Shown here in pieces: positions 7,584 to 16,006 of a stretch of DNA of 64,000 nucleotides; position 1 is the stretch's first letter; the number at the start of each line of letters is the position of its first letter. The notes under the pieces were generated by a model. The model had not been told where the DNA came from. It ran no database searches and was given only the letters and a program-made list of their open reading frames with translations. The translations under genes and the position numbers were made by a program. Origin of the DNA: Bacillota bacterium (GTDB taxonomy: Bacteria; Bacillota; Clostridia; Christensenellales; UMGS416); the NCBI GenBank assembly GCA_023421955.1, contig JAEZSE010000018.1, positions 7,337 through 71,336 on the forward strand. The letters are read 5' to 3'.

Positions 7584-9092
7584 CTATTCGATCACCATCA
7601 CCGAGCCGGACCCGACCTTGAACCACTGCCACATAAACTTGGCGTGGCTGGAGTAATTGCGCACGCACATGTGCGATTCTGGCCGGACACCCAGGAAAGT
7701 ACCGTAGCTCTCACTGACAAGCGACCCCGGCATCACCAACTTGCTTTCACCGGTGACAGGGTCTGTGGTGTAGGAAACACCCCTGGGGAGGCCATGCAGG
7801 TAAGCCCCGCCGGTGAAGCGCACGGCATACGGAGCATACCCTTCGAACTTCATTTCTCCAGCGACGGGATCATACCCATCGGCCAGATACCAGAACTCGC
7901 CGATGCCGTATTTACCCGCCTTTTTCTTTTCAATGGCCATAAAGTCACCCACAGGCGTGGGGTCGGAATAACCGCCGGTTTTCCCGGTGGAAACAAAGCA
8001 GAAGGACACAATCGCCCAGTGACCGTTGATAAACTCAAAGGTCATGATGTTCTGGTTTTTGCGGTCCACCACCGCCACCTGGGTCAGCGACTTGATCTGG
8101 TCGGTTTTGGTGCCATAGATAAACCTTGAGGGGATGTAGCGCACCTCATCAAATGACGGGATATACACCTGCATAAAGTCGCCTTTGGTGCCGAGCATCT
8201 GGCAAATTGTGCCGTCCGGAGCGTAACGAAATGAGGAGTTTTTGTCCGCTGCCAGATAGGCCGGTGCCGCCTGGTCACGGAGATTGCCGAAGGAGTCAAC
8301 ATCCTTCTTGTTTGGCATCAGCGGCGGCTTTCCATTCCTGTTTTTATAATTGCTCACGCGCACGGTGCCTTCCTGATCGGTCACCTTTTTCAACGCTTGA
8401 ATCCGGTCGAATGCCTTCTTGACCTGAAAAGACTTAGGCGTGCCAGCCAATGCCGGGATGTAGCCCACGGCACCGCCGTCAGCGACACGCACACGGTACC
8501 AGTCAGACTTGCCGTCAGACCCCTTCACCTGGGCGAGCAGCTCATATCGCTGCGCAAGCTTGACGCTTTTCAAAGACCTCGCACCAGTACTGGGAAGTGC
8601 GCGGATGGCGGAGGATTTCAACACCACAAAGTAATTGAGGTATGCCGGATACTTGGTATATTTCAAAGACTTTTTCAGCCCCTCAGGCAGTGTGGTTGTG
8701 AAATATCTGGTCACCTTCACGTCGGAGCGGTCCCCATCATTCCACGGACCTTTCGGCACCGGCGTGGCGGTGGGTGCGGGCGTGGGTGTCGGCTTCGGCG
8801 TCGGGATAGGTGTTGGCTCCTCAGTGGGGGCTACCGTGGGCGTCGGCTCCTCAGTGGGCGTCGGCTCCTCAGTAGGCGTTTCGGTCGCCTCTGGCGTAGC
8901 TGTAACATCAACCTCTGGAGTAGCGGAGGACTCCGCCGGCCTTGCCGAAGGACTTTCCGTTACGATGTCGCTGGTCTGTTGTGGCGGAGCGGTGGGCAGC
9001 TGGAAGCTGTCACATCCAGCCAATGGCAACACGGCAAAAGCCAAAGCGGTGAAGAGGAGTATTGTTTGCTTCATGCTTCTTAATAACTTCAT
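7584..9092 (-). CDS. L,D-transpeptidase (YkuD domain) lipoprotein with SH3-like domain
   Basis: A 502-residue precursor with a lipoprotein signal and lipobox LAGC (Cys27), then a long Pro/Thr/Glu linker of repeated PTEE and PTP units (about 35-105). A bacterial SH3-like domain (about 125-215) follows, and a C-terminal YkuD catalytic domain with YLHG and SHMCVRN. YkuD enzymes cross-link peptidoglycan stems (3-3 links) through the Cys thiol. The motif normally reads SHGC; here Met replaces the Gly before the nucleophile, while the catalytic Cys and Arg remain. ATG at 9092 has GGGG at good spacing; starts at 9098 or 9074 are possible. The Lgt enzyme needed for lipidation is encoded at 40483-41253. 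Confidence 0.87.
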   Translation of the reverse strand: MKLLRSMKQTILLFTALAFAVLPLAGCDSFQLPTAPPQQTSDIVTESPSARPAESSATPEVDVTATPEATETPTEEPTPTEEPTPTVAPTEEPTPIPTPKPTPTPAPTATPVPKGPWNDGDRSDVKVTRYFTTTLPEGLKKSLKYTKYPAYLNYFVVLKSSAIRALPSTGARSLKSVKLAQRYELLAQVKGSDGKSDWYRVRVADGGAVGYIPALAGTPKSFQVKKAFDRIQALKKVTDQEGTVRVSNYKNRNGKPPLMPNKKDVDSFGNLRDQAAPAYLAADKNSSFRYAPDGTICQMLGTKGDFMQVYIPSFDEVRYIPSRFIYGTKTDQIKSLTQVAVVDRKNQNIMTFEFINGHWAIVSFCFVSTGKTGGYSDPTPVGDFMAIEKKKAGKYGIGEFWYLADGYDPVAGEMKFEGYAPYAVRFTGGAYLHGLPRGVSYTTDPVTGESKLVMPGSLVSESYGTFLGVRPESHMCVRNYSSHAKFMWQWFKVGSGSVMVIE

Positions 9093-9411
9093 TTGCATCC
9101 CCGGTCAGCAATGATTCGTGTATACGATCAAAATATATTCTAACACGGTTGGGCTTACCTGTGAATGCTGAAAAAGAGCGCTATTTAAATTTTACGCACA
9201 CTTTTCAATAAATGAGGACATCCGCATTTGGGCATCCACCTGTAATCGTCTATTGCTCAGACGGCAAAAGATGCCCGATGGTTCCCTCACTGCTCGTTTG
9301 CCCGAATCAATACTATGCCGCGCGAGTTTGCAAATCCGGGCTTTGGATATCATATGAATATGATTCGTTTGCAACCTATGGCAGGATTCCGATTGATCCG
9401 GAGGTGATCGC
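9093..9411. other. Intergenic region, divergent promoters expected
   Basis: 319 bases between divergently transcribed genes. It should hold promoters for both, but no pair of boxes stands out. A 67-codon frame at 9212-9415 has no ribosome binding site and no recognisable product. The region ends in the very strong Shine-Dalgarno GGAGGTGATC at 9400-9409. Confidence 0.4.
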
Positions 9412-10485
9412 ATGAAGGCACTGAAGATCATCGCCACAGTGGTTTTGGCAACATTGCTGTTTTGCGCCATGCTGACAGCGGAAGCTATCGCCCTGGTGCG
9501 ATTCACCGTTTTAGAGCCGGAGTTTTATGGTCAGGATGGCCTGCAAGCCTATCTGGTTATCAGTGACGCGGTGGTGGAAAAGATGGCCGACGCGGTGCTG
9601 GAACGTGCGCCGTCCATCGTGCTCAGAACCGGAGACCGGCAGGAGGCCCACCGCCTGGCCATCAATGCCCTGCCACCCGAACAGGTCGCAAAGATGCTGG
9701 AGGAGAGCGGGCAGGACATTGCCCGATATATTTTTTATGGCGGAAATCTGCCGGTGCTGAAGGGCTCAAAAGAGTTTGCTCAAGGCATGAACGATGTGGT
9801 GAGCAATCTGCTGATGGACGGTGTGTGGGAACTTCTGCCGGACAAACCAAACTTTCCAGCCTTCATGCCCTTCACACCGGAATGGAACTTGAGTTACGGC
9901 CAAGGCCTGGAAGATGCTCTTTGGCCGGTGCGGCATTATGCCGGCCTAACAGACTACGCGTTCTGGCTGGCGCTCGCCGCCATTACGCTCTTTCTTGGGC
10001 TCATTTATCTGCTCTGGATCCGCCAGAGAAAAGGGTTCTATGCCACGCTGGCGGCGGTGCTTGCGCTCAATGGCCTGCTGGCGGCGGCCGGGGCAGTATG
10101 CGCGTCTTATCTTTCTACGGATCTTGCGAGCGAGGCGGCGCGCTATTACCCGGTGAGCCTGGCAGCGGAGCTTTTCGGCCAAAGCTGGATATCCCTGTTC
10201 AAGGCAGTCCTGATGCCCTTTCGTGACATTCTCTTTTGGGCAGCGGTTGCGATCATTTCGTTGACAGTGGCTGCCGCTACATTAGGCATCGAGCGGGTCT
10301 GGCAGCCTTGGCCCTGGAAGGCGCTCCCGCCACAAAGCCCGGCTCTGCCGATGCTGAAGCAACGTAACAGTAAGGTCACCAAGCCGGACACCGTGCGCAA
10401 TGGAAGCCGGGCAAAACGGAGAGGCGACCGAAGAAAAGGGCCCAGACACGCGGGAAAGCCAGCAAGCACGCCAGCCACACGCTGA
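9412..10485 (+). CDS. Multi-pass membrane protein of unknown function
   Basis: A 357-residue protein, not recognised. It has an N-terminal membrane segment (about 5-30), an extracytoplasmic region of about 140 residues containing an ALPPEQV stretch (similar in layout to proteins with a large loop between the first and second segment), and three more membrane segments (about 180-200, 212-235 and 270-292). The basic C-terminal tail (KRRGDRRKG, then Pro/Ala) should be cytoplasmic. The start is fixed by GGAGGTGATC. It converges with the threonine aldolase gene, the two stops being only 9 bases apart. Confidence 0.75.
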   Translation: MKALKIIATVVLATLLFCAMLTAEAIALVRFTVLEPEFYGQDGLQAYLVISDAVVEKMADAVLERAPSIVLRTGDRQEAHRLAINALPPEQVAKMLEESGQDIARYIFYGGNLPVLKGSKEFAQGMNDVVSNLLMDGVWELLPDKPNFPAFMPFTPEWNLSYGQGLEDALWPVRHYAGLTDYAFWLALAAITLFLGLIYLLWIRQRKGFYATLAAVLALNGLLAAAGAVCASYLSTDLASEAARYYPVSLAAELFGQSWISLFKAVLMPFRDILFWAAVAIISLTVAAATLGIERVWQPWPWKALPPQSPALPMLKQRNSKVTKPDTVRNGSRAKRRGDRRKGPRHAGKPASTPATR

Positions 10486-10494
10486 CCGAAAAGC

Positions 10495-11520
10495 CTATTT
10501 AGTGATCAACTCTTTGATCGCGTTTACCACTGTGTCGATGTCAGGGCGGGTCACGTCATGGTTGGTCACAAACCGGTATTGCCCCGGCCCGCCATTGATC
10601 TTGATCCCGCGCTCCAGCAAGCCCTTTACGAGAGCTTCTCCAGTGATAACCGGCTCACTGAGGGTGATAAACACCATATTGATATCCAGGCAATCTCTGT
10701 TTACTTCAACGCCCACAATCTCTTCCAACCTGCCAGCCAGATAGCGGGCATTCGCGTGGTCATCGGCGAGTCTCTCCACCATATGGCGGAGAGCATGAAG
10801 CCCCGCCGCGCAGAGCACACCCACCTGGCGCATGCCGCCGCCCATGAGCTTGCGGCAGCGCCGCGCCCGCTCGATAAACGCCCTGTTTCCCACAACCACA
10901 GAACCCACCGGCGCGCAGAGGCCCTTGGAAAGGCACACCATCACCGAATCGGCGCAGGCAGCCAGCTCTCGGGCCGGCACACCGAGTGACAATGCGGCGT
11001 TGAACAGGCGCGCGCCATCCAGATGCACAGGGATCTTGTGGGCGTCTGCCAGAGCCTTCACAGCTCGCATGCTCTCCAGCCCGATCACCATGCCGTTAGA
11101 GCGGGCGTTTTCCAGGCAGATGAGGCCAGTGCGTGGCTCATGGATGTCATCACTGCGGATGCGGGCTGCCACCTGGCTTATGTCAATGGTTCGGCCATCC
11201 ACCTGAAAGCCCCGTGTCTGCACGGAGGAGAGCACCGCGGCGGCACCGGCCTCATGCCAGAGGATGTGGCAGCTGTCATCCAGCAAAATCTCGTCGCCCC
11301 GGCGAGTGTGGGCCATCACCGAAACCTGGTTGCCGAAGGTGCCGCTGGGCACGAAAAGGCCAGCCTCCTTGCCCAGCAGCTCTGCGGCCGCCTGTTCGAG
11401 TTCAGCCGCCGTGGGGTCGTCGCCATATACGTCGTCACCCACCGGTGCTGATGCCATCAGGCGGCGCATCTCCTCAGTGGGCTGGGTCACTGTATCGCTG
11501 CGCAAATCGATATATCTCAT
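10495..11520 (-). CDS. ltaE: Low-specificity L-threonine aldolase
   Basis: A 341-residue PLP-dependent fold-type I enzyme that cleaves L-threonine or allo-threonine to glycine and acetaldehyde. Typical motifs are IDLRSDTVTQPTEEM at the N terminus, GDDVYGDDPT, PSGTFGNQ, the PLP phosphate and ring contacts LDGARLFNA, and the Schiff-base lysine in CLSKGLCAPVGS. Length matches the family. The start at 11520 has GGAGG at 7 bases; the longer frame to 11583 lacks support. It lies downstream of the methionine-synthase-like genes on the same strand, 93 bases after them, so glycine, C1 units and methionine metabolism may be co-expressed. Confidence 0.93.
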   Translation of the reverse strand: MRYIDLRSDTVTQPTEEMRRLMASAPVGDDVYGDDPTAAELEQAAAELLGKEAGLFVPSGTFGNQVSVMAHTRRGDEILLDDSCHILWHEAGAAAVLSSVQTRGFQVDGRTIDISQVAARIRSDDIHEPRTGLICLENARSNGMVIGLESMRAVKALADAHKIPVHLDGARLFNAALSLGVPARELAACADSVMVCLSKGLCAPVGSVVVGNRAFIERARRCRKLMGGGMRQVGVLCAAGLHALRHMVERLADDHANARYLAGRLEEIVGVEVNRDCLDINMVFITLSEPVITGEALVKGLLERGIKINGGPGQYRFVTNHDVTRPDIDTVVNAIKELITK

Positions 11521-11613
11521 CTTTAAACCTCCAATAGGCTTATCACAGATTCCCATGATAAGCCCCTCCATCAAGTCTGACAAGTATACGGTATGAATTT
11601 GGTAATGTGCCCC

Positions 11614-12405
11614 TCAACTTTTCGCCCTGCAATACCGGATGTATTCCAGGCAATACTCATCCAGCCCCGCCACGGCCTCCGCCGCCGCGATGGCCTGCGT
11701 AAGCGCCTGGTCGGAAGGATCAAGAATGGCGGCGTTGAGACCAGCGGCCACCGCCGCGATGAGAAACGCGCTGTTGATCGCCTTGCGCTGGGGCAGCCCG
11801 AAGGAAACATTGGAAAGCCCGCACACAATGGTAACCTCCGGGAACCTGGCACGGATGAGACCAATCGCCCTGAGCGTGACAGCGGCGGACTCATAGTTGG
11901 CGGCAAGGGCTTCGGCCAGCGGGTCCAGCCATACCTTGCTCTGCGGGATGCCGTGTACGGCCAGACCCTCCAGCGCCCGTTCCGCCGCTTCCAACCTGCC
12001 CTCGGCGGTGGTTGGGATGCCGGAAGCACCCATGCACAGCGCCACGACGGAAGCCTTTTGCTGCACCAGCAGAGGCGCCACCGCCGCGATGCGGGCAGGA
12101 TCAGCCGTCACGGAATTGACAACAGCACGGCCCACCGTGTCCGCAGCAAGCGCCGCAGCCACAGCAGCAGGGTTTGGTGAGTCAATCATGAGACGCGCCC
12201 CGGTGGCCTGTTGCACGGTGCGCACAGCCCAGGCCAGCAGCTCCGGTTCCTCGGAGAGGAACACCGAAGCGTTCAGGTCCAAAAGGTCTGCACCGGCATC
12301 CAGTTGCTTTTGTGCCAGCGCCGCCAGGCCTTCCCCGTCGCGTTTTGCCAGTAATTCCCTGGTGGCGGGAATGGAACTATTCAATTTCTCACCGACTCGA
12401 ATCAT
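11614..12405 (-). CDS. Pterin-binding (methyltetrahydrofolate) methyltransferase, MetH/AcsE type
   Basis: A 263-residue TIM-barrel of the dihydropteroate-synthase-like pterin-binding family: IRVGEKLNSS at the start, DAGADLLDLNAS, LMIDSPN, VWLDPLAEAL and CGLSNVSFGLP. The motif set is that of the methyl-THF-binding module of cobalamin-dependent methionine synthase and of AcsE. These move a methyl group from methyl-THF to the cobalt of a corrinoid protein. No corrinoid-binding domain is fused to it or encoded beside it. ATG 12405 has GGAGGA at 8 bases, giving a 17-base overlap with the preceding gene, so the two are translationally coupled. A frame to 12426 is possible. Confidence 0.87.
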   Translation of the reverse strand: MIRVGEKLNSSIPATRELLAKRDGEGLAALAQKQLDAGADLLDLNASVFLSEEPELLAWAVRTVQQATGARLMIDSPNPAAVAAALAADTVGRAVVNSVTADPARIAAVAPLLVQQKASVVALCMGASGIPTTAEGRLEAAERALEGLAVHGIPQSKVWLDPLAEALAANYESAAVTLRAIGLIRARFPEVTIVCGLSNVSFGLPQRKAINSAFLIAAVAAGLNAAILDPSDQALTQAIAAAEAVAGLDEYCLEYIRYCRAKS

Positions 12406-14158
12406 CGATCTTCCTCCTGAGTTCACGAATCAAACTTGCTGCAAGCCGGTAGCGGTTCACCGGCGTGATAACATAATATCCATCCACAAGTGGCATGATC
12501 CCATCTGCTGCCTCCAGGGCCAGTTGGAGACCCAACTGCTCACCCTGCTCGCGGTCAAGGCCCCGGAAACGCTCCACCACATCGTCGGGAATGCGCATGC
12601 CCGGCACCTCATTGGCGAGGAACACAGCGTTGCGGTGGCTGACCACCGGCAAAAGGCCGGTGAGCACCTTGGCATCCAGAGAATCTCTGGCCCGGCGCAA
12701 GGCTTCCACCGATTCCGGGGAAAACAGCGGCTGTGTGAGGAAAAAGCTCACGCCGCTGTTTACCTTGCGCTCGGCTTTGATGAGCTCCGCCCCAAGGTTG
12801 GGGGCGTTCACATTGAGCGCCGCGCCGATCACAAAGGGATCGCCGGCAAAAAGCGTTTCGTTGAGGCTCTTCACATAACCGGCCATCACGGCGGAGTTGG
12901 AGTTGTAAACACCTTTTACCTCGCTGCGATCCGCCTGTGCAATCGGGTCGCCGGTGATGATCAGCACATTGCGGACCCCCTCAATGTGCAACGAGATGAG
13001 CAGCGACTTGATCGCGTTCAGGTTACGGTCGCGGCAGGCGATATGTGGCAGCACCAGGCAGCCGCAGCGCCGGGAGATCAGCGAGGCCGTCATGGAGCTG
13101 TCCGCACGAACGCGGGCCAGCGGGTTGTCAGCCACGGTGATGGCGTCCGCCCCGGCCCGGGCTAGCGCCGCAGCGCCTTCCAACACCCTGGAGATGGCGG
13201 TGTCATTGGGCGGATCGGCCTCGGCAGCAATGGCTTTGCCACCCTGCTTAAGCTTCTCCCAGAAGGGATTGGCCAAAGGAGCAGTGTAACCCTGCTGGTG
13301 GGCGCGGTGGGTTTGCCGCGCATAAGGCTCCGCCGGCCCCCGCAACAGCGCCGACGCTGCTGCGATGTGCCTAGGCGTGGTGCCGCAGCATCCACCCAGG
13401 GTCTCGACACCCAACTCGCGAAATCGCTCCAGCTTACCGGCGAAATACTCCGGGCTGTTGGAATAGACAGTGCGCCCACCGGAAAGCATCGGGTAGCCGC
13501 CGTTGGGCATCGCCGACATGGGCTTGGTGGATGGGCCCAGCCCGGTCATATATTCCAACAGGTACATCGGGCCGGACAGGCAGTTGAAGCCCCAGGCATC
13601 CACCGCCCCCTCCTTCTCCATCGCCCGCTTGATCTCGCGGCCGGGCACGCCCAGCCGTGAGTAACCATCTGGTGCCACAGCATATTGGGCCAGCACAAAG
13701 GCATCTTGCGCCTTGCTTTTCAGATATCGTGCAGCAGTGCGCACGCTGTCCGGCTCGCCGAACGTCTCAAACACAAAGTGTTTCGCACCCAAAGCCAGAA
13801 AGAGATCCACAATCGCTTCATACTCCCGCGCCGCATCCTCCACCGCAAGGCCCGGGATCGGCCCAATATCTGCGAAGACCAGCGTCCTGCCGGCAGAGGC
13901 CTCCTGCGCCAGCTTCCAGCCGGCCTCAATCACAGCCCGCACTTCGGCCATGCCGCACTCCAGCATGGCCGTGTTTGCCCCGAAGGTGTTGGTGCGGATG
14001 GCGCCGGCACCTGCCTCGATGTATTCCCGGTGGATGCGCAACACAACGCCAGGCTCCTCCAGGTTGGCCATCTCGCAATTGCCTTTTGCGCTGCTTCGCA
14101 GCTCGGCAAAATAGGTGCCCATGGCGCCGTCAAACAGCAGGGGCTTTTGATCGGGCAT
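12389..14158 (-). CDS. Homocysteine S-methyltransferase / methylenetetrahydrofolate reductase fusion
   Basis: A 589-residue two-domain protein of the YitJ type. Residues about 1-285 form a homocysteine methyltransferase barrel: LLFDGAMGTY, TNTFGAN, the zinc ligand in WGFNCLSG and the zinc pair GGCCGTTPRH. Residues about 305-585 form a 5,10-methylenetetrahydrofolate reductase barrel with the ITGDPI flavin-site motif and VSFFLTQPLF. It would reduce methylene-THF to methyl-THF and methylate homocysteine. With the overlapping pterin-binding gene downstream it makes a split methionine synthase that lacks the cobalamin domain. A good sigma-A promoter precedes it (14211-14239). Confidence 0.92.
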   Translation of the reverse strand: MPDQKPLLFDGAMGTYFAELRSSAKGNCEMANLEEPGVVLRIHREYIEAGAGAIRTNTFGANTAMLECGMAEVRAVIEAGWKLAQEASAGRTLVFADIGPIPGLAVEDAAREYEAIVDLFLALGAKHFVFETFGEPDSVRTAARYLKSKAQDAFVLAQYAVAPDGYSRLGVPGREIKRAMEKEGAVDAWGFNCLSGPMYLLEYMTGLGPSTKPMSAMPNGGYPMLSGGRTVYSNSPEYFAGKLERFRELGVETLGGCCGTTPRHIAAASALLRGPAEPYARQTHRAHQQGYTAPLANPFWEKLKQGGKAIAAEADPPNDTAISRVLEGAAALARAGADAITVADNPLARVRADSSMTASLISRRCGCLVLPHIACRDRNLNAIKSLLISLHIEGVRNVLIITGDPIAQADRSEVKGVYNSNSAVMAGYVKSLNETLFAGDPFVIGAALNVNAPNLGAELIKAERKVNSGVSFFLTQPLFSPESVEALRRARDSLDAKVLTGLLPVVSHRNAVFLANEVPGMRIPDDVVERFRGLDREQGEQLGLQLALEAADGIMPLVDGYYVITPVNRYRLAASLIRELRRKIDDSSR

Positions 14159-14210
14159 TTCGATACCTCGTCAGGCACAAGGACTAAAGGAAGCCCTTGG
14201 ATTTCGCAAT

Positions 14211-14239
14211 AATATATCACGAAAAGCAAAATATTACAA
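14211..14239 (-). promoter_or_regulatory. Sigma-A promoter of the methionine-synthase-like operon
   Basis: On the minus strand TTGTAA (14234-14239) and TATATT (14211-14216) are 17 bases apart, about 50 bases before the start codon. No SAM riboswitch or T-box fold is evident in the short leader. Confidence 0.65.
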
Positions 14240-14256
14240 ATCAGATCCCTGCAACA

Positions 14257-15354
14257 CTAGTCCAGAACATAAGGCAAAAACGGTTCTTTCATCAGCGCCG
14301 GGCGATCCACCGTGGATGCGATTTTAACAAATGCCTCTGAGTTCCCGGACTGCTCAATCGCCTTCATTACTTCGAGCACATGCAGAATCAATTCACCGCT
14401 GGCCCTAGGCCTTCGCCCCTTTTCAATCGCTGAAGCCTGGTCGGCAAGACCCAATCCGTGAACATGCTTGGGATATGGAAACAACAACGGCATCTCAAGG
14501 AATTCTCCCCGGTCTGGTTGAAGAATCGATACTGGACCGCCATAAGCGCTCATCCTCAACGCACCCTGTGTGCCATAAATCATCATTTGATTCTGCAACC
14601 CGGCGCAGGAGTCAAAACCCGTGATGATGCTGGCAGTCACGCCGTTCTCAAACCGCAGGAGCCCCATGATCTGGGTGGGTGTTTCCACCTGGATTTTTGT
14701 GCCAAACAACGGCTGGGAGGTAATGATACGTTCTGCAAACGCCATGGAGCACATCCCCGCAACCGATGCGACACTACCAAACACATTGATCAAAGCTGTA
14801 AGAGGGTAAACTCCCATATCCATCATCGGCCCGCCGCCCTCCCGGTAGAAAAAAGCCGGATTCTTGTGCCACGCCTCATGCCCTCGCAGCATCACCGACA
14901 CCGTAGCACCTGTAACTTTACCGATCCAGCCGTCATCAACAAGCTTCCGCAGGGTTTGATATCCTGCAGTAAGAAATGTATCCGGTGCCCCGCAAATGGT
15001 CAGGTGTTTGTTTCTGGCAGTCTCGAGCAAAACACGGCCCTGCTCCAGGGTCGCAGCCATCGCTTTCTCAGTATAGACGTGCTTTCCAGCCTCCAGGCAC
15101 TTCAGCGAGAGCGCAAAGTGTTCCTGCGGCGGGGTGAGGTTCAACACGATACTGGTGGAAGGATCGTGGAGTAACTCCTCCAGTGTGCCATACACCCTGG
15201 GAATTCCATAGCGCTCCGCCTGCGCTCTGGCGCGCTCCTCAGTCCGGCTATAGATTCCAACAACAGATATCTCCGAATACAATTGGGTCAGGTTCTTGAG
15301 ATATACATCCGAAATATCTCCAGCCCCGATCACTGCGATTCTTGTGATTGACAT
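14257..15354 (-). CDS. Gfo/Idh/MocA family NAD(P)-dependent oxidoreductase
   Basis: A 365-residue protein with an N-terminal Rossmann fold (IAVIGAGDIS), the family motif EKAMA (normally EKP, so Pro is replaced by Ala) and a C-terminal alpha/beta substrate domain with GGGPMMDMGVYPL. The family oxidises or reduces sugars, inositols and related polyols at a ring carbon. The substrate cannot be read from sequence and no sugar operon surrounds it. ATG 15354 has GGAG 8 bases upstream; an upstream GTG at 15363 is too close to that site. Confidence 0.88.
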   Translation of the reverse strand: MSITRIAVIGAGDISDVYLKNLTQLYSEISVVGIYSRTEERARAQAERYGIPRVYGTLEELLHDPSTSIVLNLTPPQEHFALSLKCLEAGKHVYTEKAMAATLEQGRVLLETARNKHLTICGAPDTFLTAGYQTLRKLVDDGWIGKVTGATVSVMLRGHEAWHKNPAFFYREGGGPMMDMGVYPLTALINVFGSVASVAGMCSMAFAERIITSQPLFGTKIQVETPTQIMGLLRFENGVTASIITGFDSCAGLQNQMMIYGTQGALRMSAYGGPVSILQPDRGEFLEMPLLFPYPKHVHGLGLADQASAIEKGRRPRASGELILHVLEVMKAIEQSGNSEAFVKIASTVDRPALMKEPFLPYVLD

Positions 15355-15377
15355 CGTATCCACTCCTGCTTATCGTA

Positions 15378-15818
15378 TTAGGCCAACAGTGTATAGGAGA
15401 ATAAAAAAGCTCGCTTTTCGAAGCCTAGCTTTTGATAAAACGCGTGGGCGCTTTCTCTCGGAAAGCCCGAATCCAATTCCACACGCTTTAAGCCGTCGCG
15501 CCTGGCATTCTCAATAACATGCTCCAATAATGATGTGCCAAGGCCTCGCCCACGGAATGCTTCGTCCACAACCATTGCATAGATATATGCAATTTGCCCT
15601 TCTTGCCAAAGGTTGTTTACTACCGCGTAAGCGCAGAAACCAACAATCCTTCCTTCGGTGACCACACAAAACAACTCATCACTCCCAGACTCAGCGCCAC
15701 GTACAAACACAGAACGCAGAGCGACTCTGTCAATGGACTTGATGGGCCAAAGCTGTTCGAACAGTGGTTAAACCGCATCGAAATCCTGTGGTTCTGTAGT
15801 TCGTATGATAAAATCCAT
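15378..15818 (-). pseudogene. GNAT acetyltransferase interrupted by one in-frame stop
   Basis: The reading frame begins at ATG 15818 behind GGTGGGAG and encodes MDFIIRTTEPQDFDAV. It then hits TAA (15768-15770) and continues in the same frame with PLFEQLWPIKSI and the rest of a normal GNAT fold: YIYAMVVDEAFRGRGLGTSLL is the acetyl-CoA site, then AHAFYQKLGFEKR. With the stop ignored it is a complete 146-codon N-acetyltransferase. The fragment after the stop could only start at GTG 15710 without a visible ribosome site, and would lose the first strand and helix. It is either a fresh nonsense mutation or a sequencing error; base changes elsewhere are not seen. Confidence 0.8.
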
Positions 15819-15935
15819 TGCAGCACTCTCCCACCTATTTCTTCTGTGAATCATATCCGGTATACAGCAAAAAGGACGGAATGTCTATTCATAAATCAGA
15901 GGCCAGCAGGTACATGAAAAGTGGAAGTGCGAATA

Positions 15936-15996
15936 ATTATTGACAAACAATAATCAAGGAAGTATACTCCGAATATAATTATTGCAAAACAATAAT
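15936..15996 (+). promoter_or_regulatory. Sigma-A promoter overlapped by two identical-type palindromic operators
   Basis: A consensus promoter TTGACA (15940-15945), N17, TATACT (15963-15968). Two dyads of the form ATTATTG-N5-CAATAAT lie at 15936-15954 (covering the -35 box) and 15978-15996 (just after the start point). Their centres are 42 bases apart, four helical turns, so both face the same side. This fits repression by a dimeric regulator, perhaps the HTH protein encoded at 17022 in the same operon. Confidence 0.8.
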
Positions 15997-16006
15997 CGAG
16001 GCGCAC

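Noticed and set aside
7584..9098. Long plus-strand frames opposite the L,D-transpeptidase (e.g. 8397-9083)
   Set aside because: Shadows of the repeated Pro/Thr codons; no start signals or family likeness.
9212..9415. 67-codon plus-strand frame overlapping the next gene's start by ATGA
   Set aside because: No ribosome binding site, no recognisable sequence, and the downstream gene has its own very strong site.
14159..14256. SAM or cobalamin riboswitch before the methionine-synthase-like operon
   Set aside because: The leader is too short and lacks the conserved boxes; only a plain promoter is seen.
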